A program made the position numbers and the translations under genes. Under the pieces are notes generated by a model, which was not told the DNA's origin, searched no databases, and was given only the letters and a program-made list of their open reading frames with translations. From positions 1 through 34,023 of the forward strand of contig CAYLNH010000046.1 in assembly GCA_964384625.1 (NCBI GenBank): a stretch of DNA of 34,023 bases, given 5' to 3'. Shown piece by piece: positions 8,175 to 16,198 of the stretch (positions within the stretch are counted from its first letter, which is position 1; each line of letters begins with the position of its first letter). Origin of the DNA: CAYLNH01 sp964384625 (GTDB lineage Bacteria > Verrucomicrobiota > Lentisphaeria > JABSQK01).

Positions 8175-8690
8175 ATGAGTACGGAACCGAAGCTTAAGGT
8201 CCTGACCGAACAGTTCCGTGGGCAGGAGTACCTGCTGACGGCAGACTCGTACGCCATCGGCCGCTCGGCGGACGTCGATATCCGGATCGCGGATTCCTCG
8301 GTCAGCGGTGTTCATTGCGAGCTGGTTCGTCAGGCCGACGGCGGCTACCTGGTGGTCGATGACGGATGGAGCCGGAATGGTACCCGCATTGCCGGTACGC
8401 TGGTGAATCGCGAGCGTCTGCACGACGGCGACATGCTGCAGCTCGGCATGGTTGAATGTCTGTATGAGGATACCCGGGACAAATCGTCAACGACGAGTAC
8501 GCAGACGCAGATCGATATGCAGTCGGACGCCGTCGAGATGAATGATATCCACGGCGCCGGCCCGGCATGGGATCGGGATCAGGGAAAAGGCAAAGCGCCG
8601 ACGGTCATGAAATTCGTAATCACCGGACTGACGGTTCTCGTACTTGTCCTGTCAGCCATCCTGGCCTGGCATATTTACCTGCGGATCTAA
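8175..8690 (+). CDS. FHA-domain protein with C-terminal membrane anchor
   Basis: The product has 171 residues. Residues about 10-95 form a forkhead-associated domain with the conserved phosphothreonine-binding residues: GR (29-30), S44 and H47 in SxxH, and NGT (68-70). A polar linker rich in Ser, Thr and Asp follows, and one hydrophobic segment (about 146-167) ends the chain, so the FHA domain faces the cytoplasm on a tail anchor. FHA domains read Ser/Thr kinase signals, but no kinase of that type is next door; the neighbouring APH-type enzyme usually acts on small molecules. GGAGGTG lies about 4 nt before the ATG. The frame is open upstream to 7929, but that part is noncoding repeat DNA. The gene overlaps the convergent kinase gene by 4 bp. 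Confidence 0.85.
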   Translation: MSTEPKLKVLTEQFRGQEYLLTADSYAIGRSADVDIRIADSSVSGVHCELVRQADGGYLVVDDGWSRNGTRIAGTLVNRERLHDGDMLQLGMVECLYEDTRDKSSTTSTQTQIDMQSDAVEMNDIHGAGPAWDRDQGKGKAPTVMKFVITGLTVLVLVLSAILAWHIYLRI

Positions 8691-8710
8691 TCAGTCAATC
8701 GACTGATTAG
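8687..8710. repeat. Perfect 10-bp palindrome containing both convergent stop codons
   Basis: CTAATCAGTC (8687-8696) and GACTGATTAG (8701-8710) form a perfect 10-bp stem around AATC. The left arm contains the TAA of the FHA gene and, on the other strand, the TAG of the kinase gene. It has no T-tract but would form a hairpin at the 3' end of both mRNAs, so it may work as a two-way 3'-end stabiliser or weak terminator. Confidence 0.7.
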
Positions 8711-9622
8711 CTGCATGGTCTGCTGCTTGTACCGTAACGCCCGCTCGGTGTCGTTCCGGCGGCCCTGATTGATCACGATGTACTTCTGGATCTCGTATAG
8801 AAGGTAGAACAGCCGACGGACTTCGGCTTCCGGGCTGTCGTCGCGCATCCGGCCGTAGCCTTCCCAGAAGGCCGGTTCCGAAATGCCGCAGTAGTCGAGC
8901 ACGGCAAATTCAATCTCGACGTCGCCCCAGAGCGCGCGGTCCCAATCCACCAGACCCGTCAGGTTGCTGTCCGCATCGACCATGATGTTCTGGGCCCAGA
9001 CATCCATGTGCAGCAGTGCGGCAGGGACATCGCGGTCGAAGCAGGCCAGGTGTTGGTCGAGTACCTTGCGCATAAAGTGGGCTTCGCCGTCGTCGTAGTG
9101 GCCAACACCGACGATGTCATCGATGAGCTTATGCCACATGACGGTGAACGCCTGCTTCCAAGTGGGCTGTGGCGCCATGCAGTTGTGTTCGCCAAGGTAT
9201 CCGTGTTGATCGGCGGTAATCCGATGGACCTGGGCCAGACATTCGCCGACCTGCCGCAGGACTTTCGCGCTGTCGCAACGGCAATCGGAGATCGGCGTGC
9301 CCGGCAGACGGTTCATGATGAGATAGTCACGCGCAATGATTCCTTGGGAGTCGTCAAACAGCAGAATCTCCGGGACCGGCACGTCGGTTTGATCCCGCAG
9401 GAGTTGGTGCAGGCGCGGCTCCTGTTTCATCATGTCCTTCTCGTAGAAGCAGAAGACCGACGCGGAGGACGGCGCGATCCGCAGCACCAGTTCCTCACCG
9501 TCCGCGTCGACAAAGAAGGAGGTGTTGAACTTCCCGGTCTTAATCGACGTGAAGGAGGTACTTTGGGCGCCGGGCCGCAACTTGCGAACACAGGCGTCGA
9601 GTTGTTCCTCGGCAAATGGCAT
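8687..9622 (-). CDS. APH/choline-kinase-family phosphotransferase
   Basis: The protein has 311 residues from ATG 9622 and a small-molecule kinase fold (aminoglycoside phosphotransferase family). The N-lobe holds LVLRIAP with a beta-hairpin nucleotide site. The C-lobe holds the catalytic motif HMDVWAQN (H205, D207, N212) and VDWDRA with the metal-binding D227. It is cytoplasmic. The family phosphorylates many alcohols and amines (antibiotics, choline, sugars, homoserine), and the substrate here is not identifiable; resistance should not be assumed. A GTG at 9640 could add six residues, but a -10-like TATATT lies within that stretch, favouring 9622. No Shine-Dalgarno sequence is visible, which suits a leaderless mRNA. 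Confidence 0.82.
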   Translation of the reverse strand: MPFAEEQLDACVRKLRPGAQSTSFTSIKTGKFNTSFFVDADGEELVLRIAPSSASVFCFYEKDMMKQEPRLHQLLRDQTDVPVPEILLFDDSQGIIARDYLIMNRLPGTPISDCRCDSAKVLRQVGECLAQVHRITADQHGYLGEHNCMAPQPTWKQAFTVMWHKLIDDIVGVGHYDDGEAHFMRKVLDQHLACFDRDVPAALLHMDVWAQNIMVDADSNLTGLVDWDRALWGDVEIEFAVLDYCGISEPAFWEGYGRMRDDSPEAEVRRLFYLLYEIQKYIVINQGRRNDTERALRYKQQTMQLISRLTD

Positions 9623-9630
9623 GGAACGGG

Positions 9631-9639
9631 AATATAGCA
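9631..9639 (-). promoter_or_regulatory. Extended -10 element very close to the kinase ATG
   Basis: On the minus strand TGCTATATT ends 8 nt before the ATG at 9622. With a normal -10 to start-site distance, transcription would begin within a base or two of the ATG, giving a nearly leaderless mRNA. No good -35 hexamer is seen. The same TGCTATATT occurs in the FHA promoter at 8022-8030. Confidence 0.35.
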
Positions 9640-9675
9640 CCCAATCCGGTCACTGCGGGATCGCATTCTTGCGAT

Positions 9676-10257
9676 TTACCCCCGGTAGGCCACCTTCTCT
9701 TCTACCGGCCGGCGTTTGCCCTCCGGCCAATCTGCCGATGGGTAACCGACATAGAAGATGCCCATCCACCGGTCCTTCTCGCCGAGCTCAAGGAACTCCT
9801 TGGCACGATCGACGTAGATGACCTTCGGCGTGGAGTAGAACGCGCCGAGCCCATGCGCCGCGGCGGTCAGGTACATGTTCTGCACGGCGCAGGCAACCGC
9901 CTGGATCTCCTCTATTTCAGCGATCTTCTCCGACTCCTGGCGTTTCATCGAGACGGTGATCGCCACCGGCGCCAACAGCGCGTAGTCCTGCAGTTTCTTG
10001 CGCTTGGCTGGAATTACCTTGTCCGGCGGCGTCTGTTCGTCATAGAGCTCAATGAGCCAGTCGGACAACGCCCGTTTTGCGTCGCCGCGAAAGACGACGA
10101 AGCGCCATGGCTCCGTGCGTCCGTGGGTCGGCGCCCAGTTCGCGTTCTCAAGGATTTCTGCGATAATCTCGTCCGGGACGTCGTCCCCGCTGTATTTCTG
10201 CGGCTTGATCGTGCGCCGCCGTCGGATGCATTCGGTTACTGCGGCAGTGTCTGTCAT
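9676..10257 (-). CDS. Nitroreductase-family flavoprotein
   Basis: This 193-residue cytoplasmic FMN-dependent oxidoreductase uses NAD(P)H. Its family reduces nitroaromatics, quinones and other acceptors; the natural substrate is unknown. Typical features are the N-terminal RRRRTIKPQKY, the ANWAPTHGRTEPWRFVVF segment (shortened here: NWAPTHGRTEPWR) that lines the FMN site, and GLGAFYSTP in the C-terminal half. ATG 10257 is chosen because AAGGAG sits 8 nt upstream; the open frame reaches 10374 without support. It is codirectional with the kinase gene 53 bp downstream and divergent from the G1P-dehydrogenase-like gene. Confidence 0.87.
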   Translation of the reverse strand: MTDTAAVTECIRRRRTIKPQKYSGDDVPDEIIAEILENANWAPTHGRTEPWRFVVFRGDAKRALSDWLIELYDEQTPPDKVIPAKRKKLQDYALLAPVAITVSMKRQESEKIAEIEEIQAVACAVQNMYLTAAAHGLGAFYSTPKVIYVDRAKEFLELGEKDRWMGIFYVGYPSADWPEGKRRPVEEKVAYRG

Positions 10258-10300
10258 GCCTGGTACTCCTTCCGGCCCCGGTTGCAGGTTGTTTCCGTGG

Positions 10301-10329
10301 AATTCATCAGACCTTCGCTTTCGTGTCAA
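10301..10329 (-). promoter_or_regulatory. Candidate promoter of the nitroreductase gene
   Basis: On the minus strand a perfect TTGACA (10329-10324) is followed after 17 bp by TGAATT (10306-10301), a poor -10 match. It would give a leader of roughly 37 nt. The -35 is strong, the -10 weak. Confidence 0.35.
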
Positions 10330-10391
10330 TTGCATTCGGCAAAGGGCCCGCGTAGGTTGCGCAGGATGCACCACAATAAGGTAGACGACGA

Positions 10392-11762
10392 ATGGATGAG
10401 CTAAGAGATCTTACCATCGACGAGGCGAAGGAAATGACCTGCAGCCTCGCGATCCCTGAACTGATCAAGGCCCTGTGCGGCACCCGGATCAACGGCGAAG
10501 CGCTGCCGACGCAGCGCGTCGAGGTCGGCCGTGGGATTCTCGATCAACTGCCGCAGACTGTTGCCGGCCTGCTGCCGGCCGACGGCAACTGGGCCGTAGT
10601 GATGGACGAGCATACGAAGGCGGCCGCCGGCGATGCCGTCCTGGGTTTGCTGCCGCATGCGTTCGCGGTTGTGCTCGAACCGCTGCCGGGCTGGGACCAT
10701 GTGACGCCGCACGAAGAAATGCTCGACCTGGTCGGCGAGAAGATTGCGACTGCTTCGGCAGTTGTCGCGGTGGGCAGCGGCACAATCAACGACCTCTGCA
10801 AGACCGCCGTCTTCCGGCAAGGCAAGGAGTACGCCGTTGTCGCCACCGCCCCGAGCATGAACGGCTATACCAGTGCCCTGTCGGCAATCGTCTTCAACGG
10901 GCTCAAGACGACCGCGCCCTGTCCGCCGCCGATTGCTGTGATGGCGGACGTTGACGTGTTGATCACGGCGCCCCCGGACATGGCGCGCAGCGGCTATGCC
11001 GACATGATGGCCAAGCCGGTCTCCAGCGCCGACTGGAAGCTTGGTTCGCTGGTGGTCGGCGGCGACTACAATGAATTGCCGTCGATGATGGTTTCCAGGG
11101 CCTTGGATGCGTGCATCGCCTGTGCCGAAGACATTGCGGCCAATGACCCGGCGGCGATCGAGACGTTGATGCGCTGCCTGATCCTCAGCGGCTTTTCGAT
11201 GGCCGCGGCCGGTTCGTCGGCGCCCGCCAGCGGCGGGGAACACCTGATCAGCCATTATTGGGATATGTCTTCTTACCTGGACGATGTGCCGCCGCCGGCG
11301 CTTCACGGCTACCAGGTTGCCCTCGGGACGTTGCTGTCGGCGCGGCTCTACGAGTTGCTCTGGCAGCAGTCGCCGGCCGATTTCGAAGCGAGGACGCTCG
11401 ATCTGGACGCGCTTGCCGGCGTGCACGGCAAGGTCTGGCCGGCAATCGCGTCGGAAGCGCGAGCGCAGAATCTGACGTTGCCGGCAGCTGCCGCCAGGGT
11501 TGCCGCAATCCAACAGAAATGGGGTGAGATCCGGCGGGAACTGCGTCCGATGCTGCGTCCGGCGGCCGCCATCAGGGATGACCTTGCCCGCGGCGGCGTG
11601 CCGACGACGCCAACAACGCACGGTATGTCCCGCGCTTGTGTTCGTCTGGCTTTCCGCCATGCCGCCGAGATTCGCAACCGCTACAGTGTGCTGCATTTCG
11701 CCCGCGAACTCGGCGTTCTGGACCGCGTTGCGGACGACGTTCTGGGGATCCTCGACATTTGA
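10392..11762 (+). CDS. sn-Glycerol-1-phosphate dehydrogenase-like (AraM/EgsA family) protein
   Basis: The product has 456 residues and belongs to the iron/zinc-dependent dehydroquinate-synthase-like fold. The nucleotide motif is VGSGTINDLCK (128-137). ATAPSMNGYTS (about 151-161) and DMMAKPVSSADW (204-215) are hallmarks of AraM/glycerol-1-phosphate dehydrogenase. Likely metal ligands are D204, a histidine in GEHLISH (H284 or H288) and H305 in LHGYQ. Such enzymes reduce dihydroxyacetone phosphate to sn-glycerol-1-phosphate, the archaeal-type stereoisomer, also made by some bacteria. It is longer than archaeal homologues and close to AraM-type proteins. AAGG lies about 10 nt before the ATG. No prenyl-transfer partner is in the window. 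Confidence 0.75.
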   Translation: MDELRDLTIDEAKEMTCSLAIPELIKALCGTRINGEALPTQRVEVGRGILDQLPQTVAGLLPADGNWAVVMDEHTKAAAGDAVLGLLPHAFAVVLEPLPGWDHVTPHEEMLDLVGEKIATASAVVAVGSGTINDLCKTAVFRQGKEYAVVATAPSMNGYTSALSAIVFNGLKTTAPCPPPIAVMADVDVLITAPPDMARSGYADMMAKPVSSADWKLGSLVVGGDYNELPSMMVSRALDACIACAEDIAANDPAAIETLMRCLILSGFSMAAAGSSAPASGGEHLISHYWDMSSYLDDVPPPALHGYQVALGTLLSARLYELLWQQSPADFEARTLDLDALAGVHGKVWPAIASEARAQNLTLPAAAARVAAIQQKWGEIRRELRPMLRPAAAIRDDLARGGVPTTPTTHGMSRACVRLAFRHAAEIRNRYSVLHFARELGVLDRVADDVLGILDI

Positions 11763-11842
11763 CCGGCGGTGACTTGGCCGGACTGCGCCCGGGAATAGAC
11801 GTGACTGGACGAAACACCGCCGCCACAACCAAGGAGAGTATC

Positions 11843-12370
11843 ATGGAATGGTCAAAGCTGCTCATACAGGGAACGGAGTACCACGCCAAACTGGCGACAG
11901 ACCTGGTTGATGTAGTGGATGGAGACATGCTCGACTGGAAGCCGGCCGCTGAGAACAACTGGATGACGACCGGACAGCTGATTAAACACCTGGGGTCGGC
12001 CTGCGGCCACGGGATGAAAGGCTTTGTGACCGGGGACTGGGGCATGCCGGAAGGCGTCGACCTGAGTGAGATCAAGCCGGAAGACATGCTGCCGCCGGCC
12101 GAGGGTATGGCGAGCGTCGGCAGTCTCGCCGAAGCGAAAGAACTCCTGGCACAGGATCGCGCGCTGGCTTTGGAGATGATCGGGAAGTGTAGTGAGGAAG
12201 AGCTGGAGACGAAGCTGGTGGCCGCGCCATGGGATCCGACGCCGTTGCCGTTGGGCCGGCGCCTCATGCAGATGATCATGCACCTGTTCCAGCACCGCTG
12301 TCAGTTGTTCTACTATCTGAAACTTCACGGCAAGCCGGTGCATACCGGCCACCTGTGGGGGATGATGTAG
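11843..12370 (+). CDS. DinB-like four-helix metalloprotein
   Basis: This 175-residue cytoplasmic protein is predicted to be all-helical. It shows the DinB/YfiT-type histidine triad: H49 in LIKHLGS, and H147 and H151 in MHLFQHRCQLFYYLK, the usual HxxxHRxQ signature near the C-terminus. Members bind a metal and many are thiol-dependent transferases, but specific activities are unknown for most. AAGGAG lies 6 nt before the ATG. It follows the G1P-dehydrogenase-like gene by 80 bp on the same strand and could share its transcript. It converges on the large secreted-protein gene with 31 bp between stops. Confidence 0.8.
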   Translation: MEWSKLLIQGTEYHAKLATDLVDVVDGDMLDWKPAAENNWMTTGQLIKHLGSACGHGMKGFVTGDWGMPEGVDLSEIKPEDMLPPAEGMASVGSLAEAKELLAQDRALALEMIGKCSEEELETKLVAAPWDPTPLPLGRRLMQMIMHLFQHRCQLFYYLKLHGKPVHTGHLWGMM

Positions 12371-12401
12371 CGCGGTCTCGTTCACGAAGGCGGTGTCCGG
12401 A

Positions 12402-14471
12402 CTACTTGCCCGGCACGACCTGGGTCGGCGTGGCGGGTTGCGGCGTGCCGTAGTCGTTCGCGGTCTTGGCGATGCCCGTGACCTGCGGCAGCGTCAGGGG
12501 GTCAATCAACTGGACCACCAGATGCTTCCCTGCCGTCGGGATCAGGTCGCCGGCTTTGATTGCCAGCGACGGGCTGGCGGGTATCCGAGCGGCAAATACG
12601 GCGTACAGCCGGTCGCGGTGCTGTAGACGCGGTCGCACAAACTGGCCCTGACCGGTAATCTCGCGGGCTGCATGGATGCGATGGAAGCCGAGATTGCGTT
12701 CGCGATCCAAGGGCCGGAAACGAACCGCAGTTCTGGTCGCGGCGCCCGGCGCCAGCTGGGGCAGGTTGAACGTCTGGTAGACATCGGTTTCCTCGCTCTC
12801 GCCGGTGTTGGAGTACGGCTGGAGCATATGGGTGTAGATCCCGACCGTCAGGCTGCAGTCGGTCAAGGCATACGGCGTGTTGTTCTTCGCGGCTATCTTG
12901 ATCCGGGCGGGATGCGTCGGGGGAATCTGGGGCTGACCCCAGCTGTTCATGTTGACTGCCGTGGCGGTCGTCGATTGCGGCAGCTTGACCAGTTCCACCC
13001 GGATTTCCACCGTCCCGTTCGCTGGGGCGTAGTCGCGAGCCAGAACCGTGCGGGCTCCCCACGGCGTAATCGGCACGGGCAGGTTGAATGCGGGGTGGTG
13101 TTCCCGGTTCGGCGGGGCGGCGATGTCAAGCCCGATGTTGGTTGTCTGGCGGAAGCTGTTGAGGCCGTAGTGTCGGCCTGCGTGGTGGTCGCGGACATTC
13201 AGGAGCCAGGCTTCCGGGCGGTTGCCGGCGATCTCGAGACGATGTTTGCGGCCGCCGGAAGACACGGCTGTGACATAACCGCGCTGCACGCCGCCGTCCG
13301 GCGTGAGTTCGGTCACGGTGAGCCACCGGGCGGCGCCGGCGCTGGTCCGGGAGTAGATCGCCAAGGCTGCTGTGAGCAGCGAGAAGAACGTCACGGTCGT
13401 GACCACGTAGAGGATGATCGTTCGTTTACGGGCTTTCCAGAAGAGCAGGCTTACCGGGCCGATGCAAATGGTGAAGAGGGCGAACCCGGCGAGGAGGAGA
13501 AAGATGTTTCGCGTCGCCTGGGGGGTCGGGCCGCCGCGGTCCCAGCGCCCCGGTGCGAGGAACTTCGGGAAGCCCGGTTGCGGACGTGTCTCGATCTGGC
13601 GGCGTATCGCCCGCCGACCGGTTTCCGCTTCGGTGCGGTTCCCGAACAGGGGATTGTCGTACCAGGCGAGCAGCCCGTTGCCCGCCGGCTGCAGGGTCAG
13701 AGGCGGCGCGGCCTGGGGAGGGCGTGTCGGGGGCAGCGGCAACCGGGACAGGAGCTTGCGACGAAGAGCCTCGTTGCGGGCGGGGAGCAGAACCATGCCG
13801 CCCGCAATGACGTAATTCGCCAGCGCCCTCAGTTGGAGATCGGTGATCGCCCGGTGCGGAACCGTCGATGTCAGGATGACGGCGTAAAACCCGTGCAGCG
13901 GGGCATCGCTGTCCGGCAGTTCCACCGGCGTCAGGCCGATGGATTCCATGGTTCGCGAGGCCATCGGCGGAATGTAGTTGCCGTCGTGTCGGCCGTCGCC
14001 GCTGCTCGCCGTCGGCGCGGGCATCTTGACCGCATTGGCGTGGGCATCGATCGTCGCGACCCAGATGCGCGCGTCGGTGTCGCGGACAAGTCCCTCCCGC
14101 TGCCATTCCCAGTAGGTCGTGCCGCGCCGGCGCAAACGCAAACGGATGCGATTGTATTGGCCGTCCCTCAGGTCGACGCAGAGATGAATGCGTTTGCGGG
14201 AATGATCGGGCGAGTGTGCCGGCAGGACGATACGTCTGGCGGCGCGATCGGAGTGTTCGAACAACTCAATCTCGAGGTCGGGCCGGAGGTCGTTGCCGGT
14301 TTGATTACGAATTACCAGGGTGATCGGCACCGGCAGGTCGCGCGCGGCGGCGCGCCGGAACGCCACCCGGCATTCGACGTTCAGCCCCTTGGTCGTGATC
14401 GTCTCCGGGCCGTTGCGCGCGGCGGCCGGGATCGACGTGAAGGCCGCGAGGAGAAGGAGCAGACGCTTCAT
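12402..14471 (-). CDS. Large exported/membrane protein of an ABC-2 transport operon
   Basis: The protein has 689 residues. A signal peptide (MKRLLLLLAAFTSIPAAA) starts it. An extracytoplasmic domain follows; residues about 135-235 resemble DUF4350/GATase-like regions (VATIDAHAN, then AVILTSTVPHRAITD and LANYVIAGGMVLLPA). Two membrane helices lie at about 323-345 and 351-373, and a second extracytoplasmic domain rich in beta strand runs to the end. Its ATG overlaps the permease stop by four bases (ATGA), so it is surely part of that ABC operon. The arrangement ATPase-permease-large exported partner recalls GldA-GldF-GldG-type systems, but I see no clear GldG homology. The frame is open upstream to 14960, which is antisense to the permease. 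Confidence 0.8.
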   Translation of the reverse strand: MKRLLLLLAAFTSIPAAARNGPETITTKGLNVECRVAFRRAAARDLPVPITLVIRNQTGNDLRPDLEIELFEHSDRAARRIVLPAHSPDHSRKRIHLCVDLRDGQYNRIRLRLRRRGTTYWEWQREGLVRDTDARIWVATIDAHANAVKMPAPTASSGDGRHDGNYIPPMASRTMESIGLTPVELPDSDAPLHGFYAVILTSTVPHRAITDLQLRALANYVIAGGMVLLPARNEALRRKLLSRLPLPPTRPPQAAPPLTLQPAGNGLLAWYDNPLFGNRTEAETGRRAIRRQIETRPQPGFPKFLAPGRWDRGGPTPQATRNIFLLLAGFALFTICIGPVSLLFWKARKRTIILYVVTTVTFFSLLTAALAIYSRTSAGAARWLTVTELTPDGGVQRGYVTAVSSGGRKHRLEIAGNRPEAWLLNVRDHHAGRHYGLNSFRQTTNIGLDIAAPPNREHHPAFNLPVPITPWGARTVLARDYAPANGTVEIRVELVKLPQSTTATAVNMNSWGQPQIPPTHPARIKIAAKNNTPYALTDCSLTVGIYTHMLQPYSNTGESEETDVYQTFNLPQLAPGAATRTAVRFRPLDRERNLGFHRIHAAREITGQGQFVRPRLQHRDRLYAVFAARIPASPSLAIKAGDLIPTAGKHLVVQLIDPLTLPQVTGIAKTANDYGTPQPATPTQVVPGK

Positions 14472-16198
14472 CGGCCGTCCCCCCACGGGTCGTTGCGGCG
14501 GTGGGCGCGAACCGCCCATGCGACCAGCACGACTGTCAGCGTGATGTGGATGGCGTAGGTCAGAATGCTGCCCGGGATGAACAACGCCTCGATGGAGTCC
14601 GGTGCGTCTTGCGCGATGATCGTGGCAATGTGCGGGATCGGCGAGATGTAGGCAATCACGGCGCCGATATAGGCGAGCGCATCCAGGCCGCCGTACTGCG
14701 GCGGGACTTCCGCCAGGATAATGCCGAGGCCGGCCGGCCCGAAAACCAGCAGGACCAAATGCAGGACGGTCGCCAGAAACACGCCGAGACCGCGGCTCCA
14801 GCCGGCCATGCTCAAGGCCCGCGCCAGCGCGTAGTACTGCGTGGCGCAAAGCACCGCCAGCGGGGCGCCGGCCAACGCCCGGAAGGCGAGGTCGTCCGAT
14901 CGGCCGCGAAACCAGTTGCCGACCGTGTAGATCTCCCGGATGTAGGGCAGGGCAAAACACATCACCAGGATGACCAACGCGCTGACAAAGAAGGCGCGGG
15001 TATCAACGGCGCCCGCCCGGAACCGGCGCTTGCCCCACCGCACCCACGTGCGTTCGGTCCCCGTGTCATTGGTGAACAGGGCGCCGGCAAGCCAGAGCAG
15101 GAGTCCGGCGAGCAACCAGTTCAGGAGAAAGAATTCTTCATCGCGGATCTGCGGCGCCGCGATGTGCAGCAATGCGAACGTCGTGCCGATCACCGCGAAC
15201 AGGAGAAAGAGCATGGCGCCCCAGCGGATAGGGATCTCCCAGCGGGCCAGACGGTCGGAGCGGTTCTCGTAAAAGAAACAGATCTCGGCCCGTCGTTGCA
15301 GACCCAGGTGGCGTGGAAACCAGCTCCGGCGCCGGGTGTCGCCCTTCATCACGACCGCGCCGAAGGTGCTGTTCACTTGCCCGAGGCAATACAGCGGGCC
15401 GATCAGCAAGAGCAGGCTCAGGCAGAAAACGATTGCACAACTGCCGGCCAGAAACAGCGCCGCGGCGGGTATGGGAACGGCACTGTTGAACCAGGGGATG
15501 ATCAGGTGTGCCAGTTCGGTTTGATCCAGCGCCGTGTACAGCGGGGCGCAAAACACCCGCGTCGGCGCGAACAGGCTGATCGCGACCGGCGCCGGCGTCA
15601 GACCGATCCAGAAGAGGTTCAGAAAAATGAAGATGACACCCATGGCCCCGACGACCTCCCAACAGTAAAGCCCGGCAGCGAGGGTCAGCATGGTCAGTAC
15701 ATTGGCGTACAGCCACAGGCCGAGGATGCCGCCGACAACAAACAGCGGCGTAGTGCCGCCGAGTGCAAGGCACAGGATCCAGTACGGCAGGGTGCCGAAC
15801 ATCAGTACAGCGAAGAACTGGTTCATCCCGATCACCTTGCCGGCAAGATACCGGCTGGGACTGATGCCGCTGAGCACCACCTGGTCGAAGTACCGGCCCC
15901 AACGCGGGCCCGCAAAGATGCCTGCCGCCCGGATCGGTACGAGGATCGTCAGACAAAAGGCAATCGTGCAGAACACCAGGCAGGCAACATACTGTCCCAG
16001 CCCGATCGTTGCGGTGATCCGGTCGATACCCGCGCTCGATAACGCCAGCGGGATCGCCACGAGCAGGACCATGCCGATCAGCACATTCAGCACAAGATAC
16101 CAGAGGCCCAGACGCCAGGCGCTGAACAGCGTCGCCCGCTCTGTCAGCAGGCTGGGGCTGTCCATGAGTTCTTTTGTGACAGCACGAACAGAGATCAT
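14468..16198 (-). CDS. ABC-2-type transporter permease
   Basis: The 576-residue polytopic membrane protein has roughly ten to twelve hydrophobic segments, about double an ordinary ABC-2 permease, so it may be a fused pair of six-helix halves. The N-terminal region after the first helix (RWGRYFDQVVLSGISPSRYL) matches the cytosolic coupling loop common in ABC-2 export permeases that contact the ATPase. The start overlaps the ATPase stop by four bases and its stop overlaps the start of the 689-residue protein by four, so the three are translated together. Cargo is unknown. Confidence 0.82.
   Translation of the reverse strand: MISVRAVTKELMDSPSLLTERATLFSAWRLGLWYLVLNVLIGMVLLVAIPLALSSAGIDRITATIGLGQYVACLVFCTIAFCLTILVPIRAAGIFAGPRWGRYFDQVVLSGISPSRYLAGKVIGMNQFFAVLMFGTLPYWILCLALGGTTPLFVVGGILGLWLYANVLTMLTLAAGLYCWEVVGAMGVIFIFLNLFWIGLTPAPVAISLFAPTRVFCAPLYTALDQTELAHLIIPWFNSAVPIPAAALFLAGSCAIVFCLSLLLLIGPLYCLGQVNSTFGAVVMKGDTRRRSWFPRHLGLQRRAEICFFYENRSDRLARWEIPIRWGAMLFLLFAVIGTTFALLHIAAPQIRDEEFFLLNWLLAGLLLWLAGALFTNDTGTERTWVRWGKRRFRAGAVDTRAFFVSALVILVMCFALPYIREIYTVGNWFRGRSDDLAFRALAGAPLAVLCATQYYALARALSMAGWSRGLGVFLATVLHLVLLVFGPAGLGIILAEVPPQYGGLDALAYIGAVIAYISPIPHIATIIAQDAPDSIEALFIPGSILTYAIHITLTVVLVAWAVRAHRRNDPWGDGR

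Noticed and set aside
7171..8178. Long plus-strand open frame through the palindrome region
   Set aside because: The translation is low-complexity, overlaps the carbonic anhydrase start, and its segments mirror minus-strand frames because of inverted repeats.
8687..9622. Antibiotic-resistance aminoglycoside kinase
   Set aside because: Only the general APH fold is visible; most members of the family have other substrates and no resistance context is present.
14472..14960. N-terminal extension of the 689-residue protein
   Set aside because: It overlaps the permease gene in antisense-free but shifted frame, and the signal peptide begins at 14471 within an ATGA overlap.
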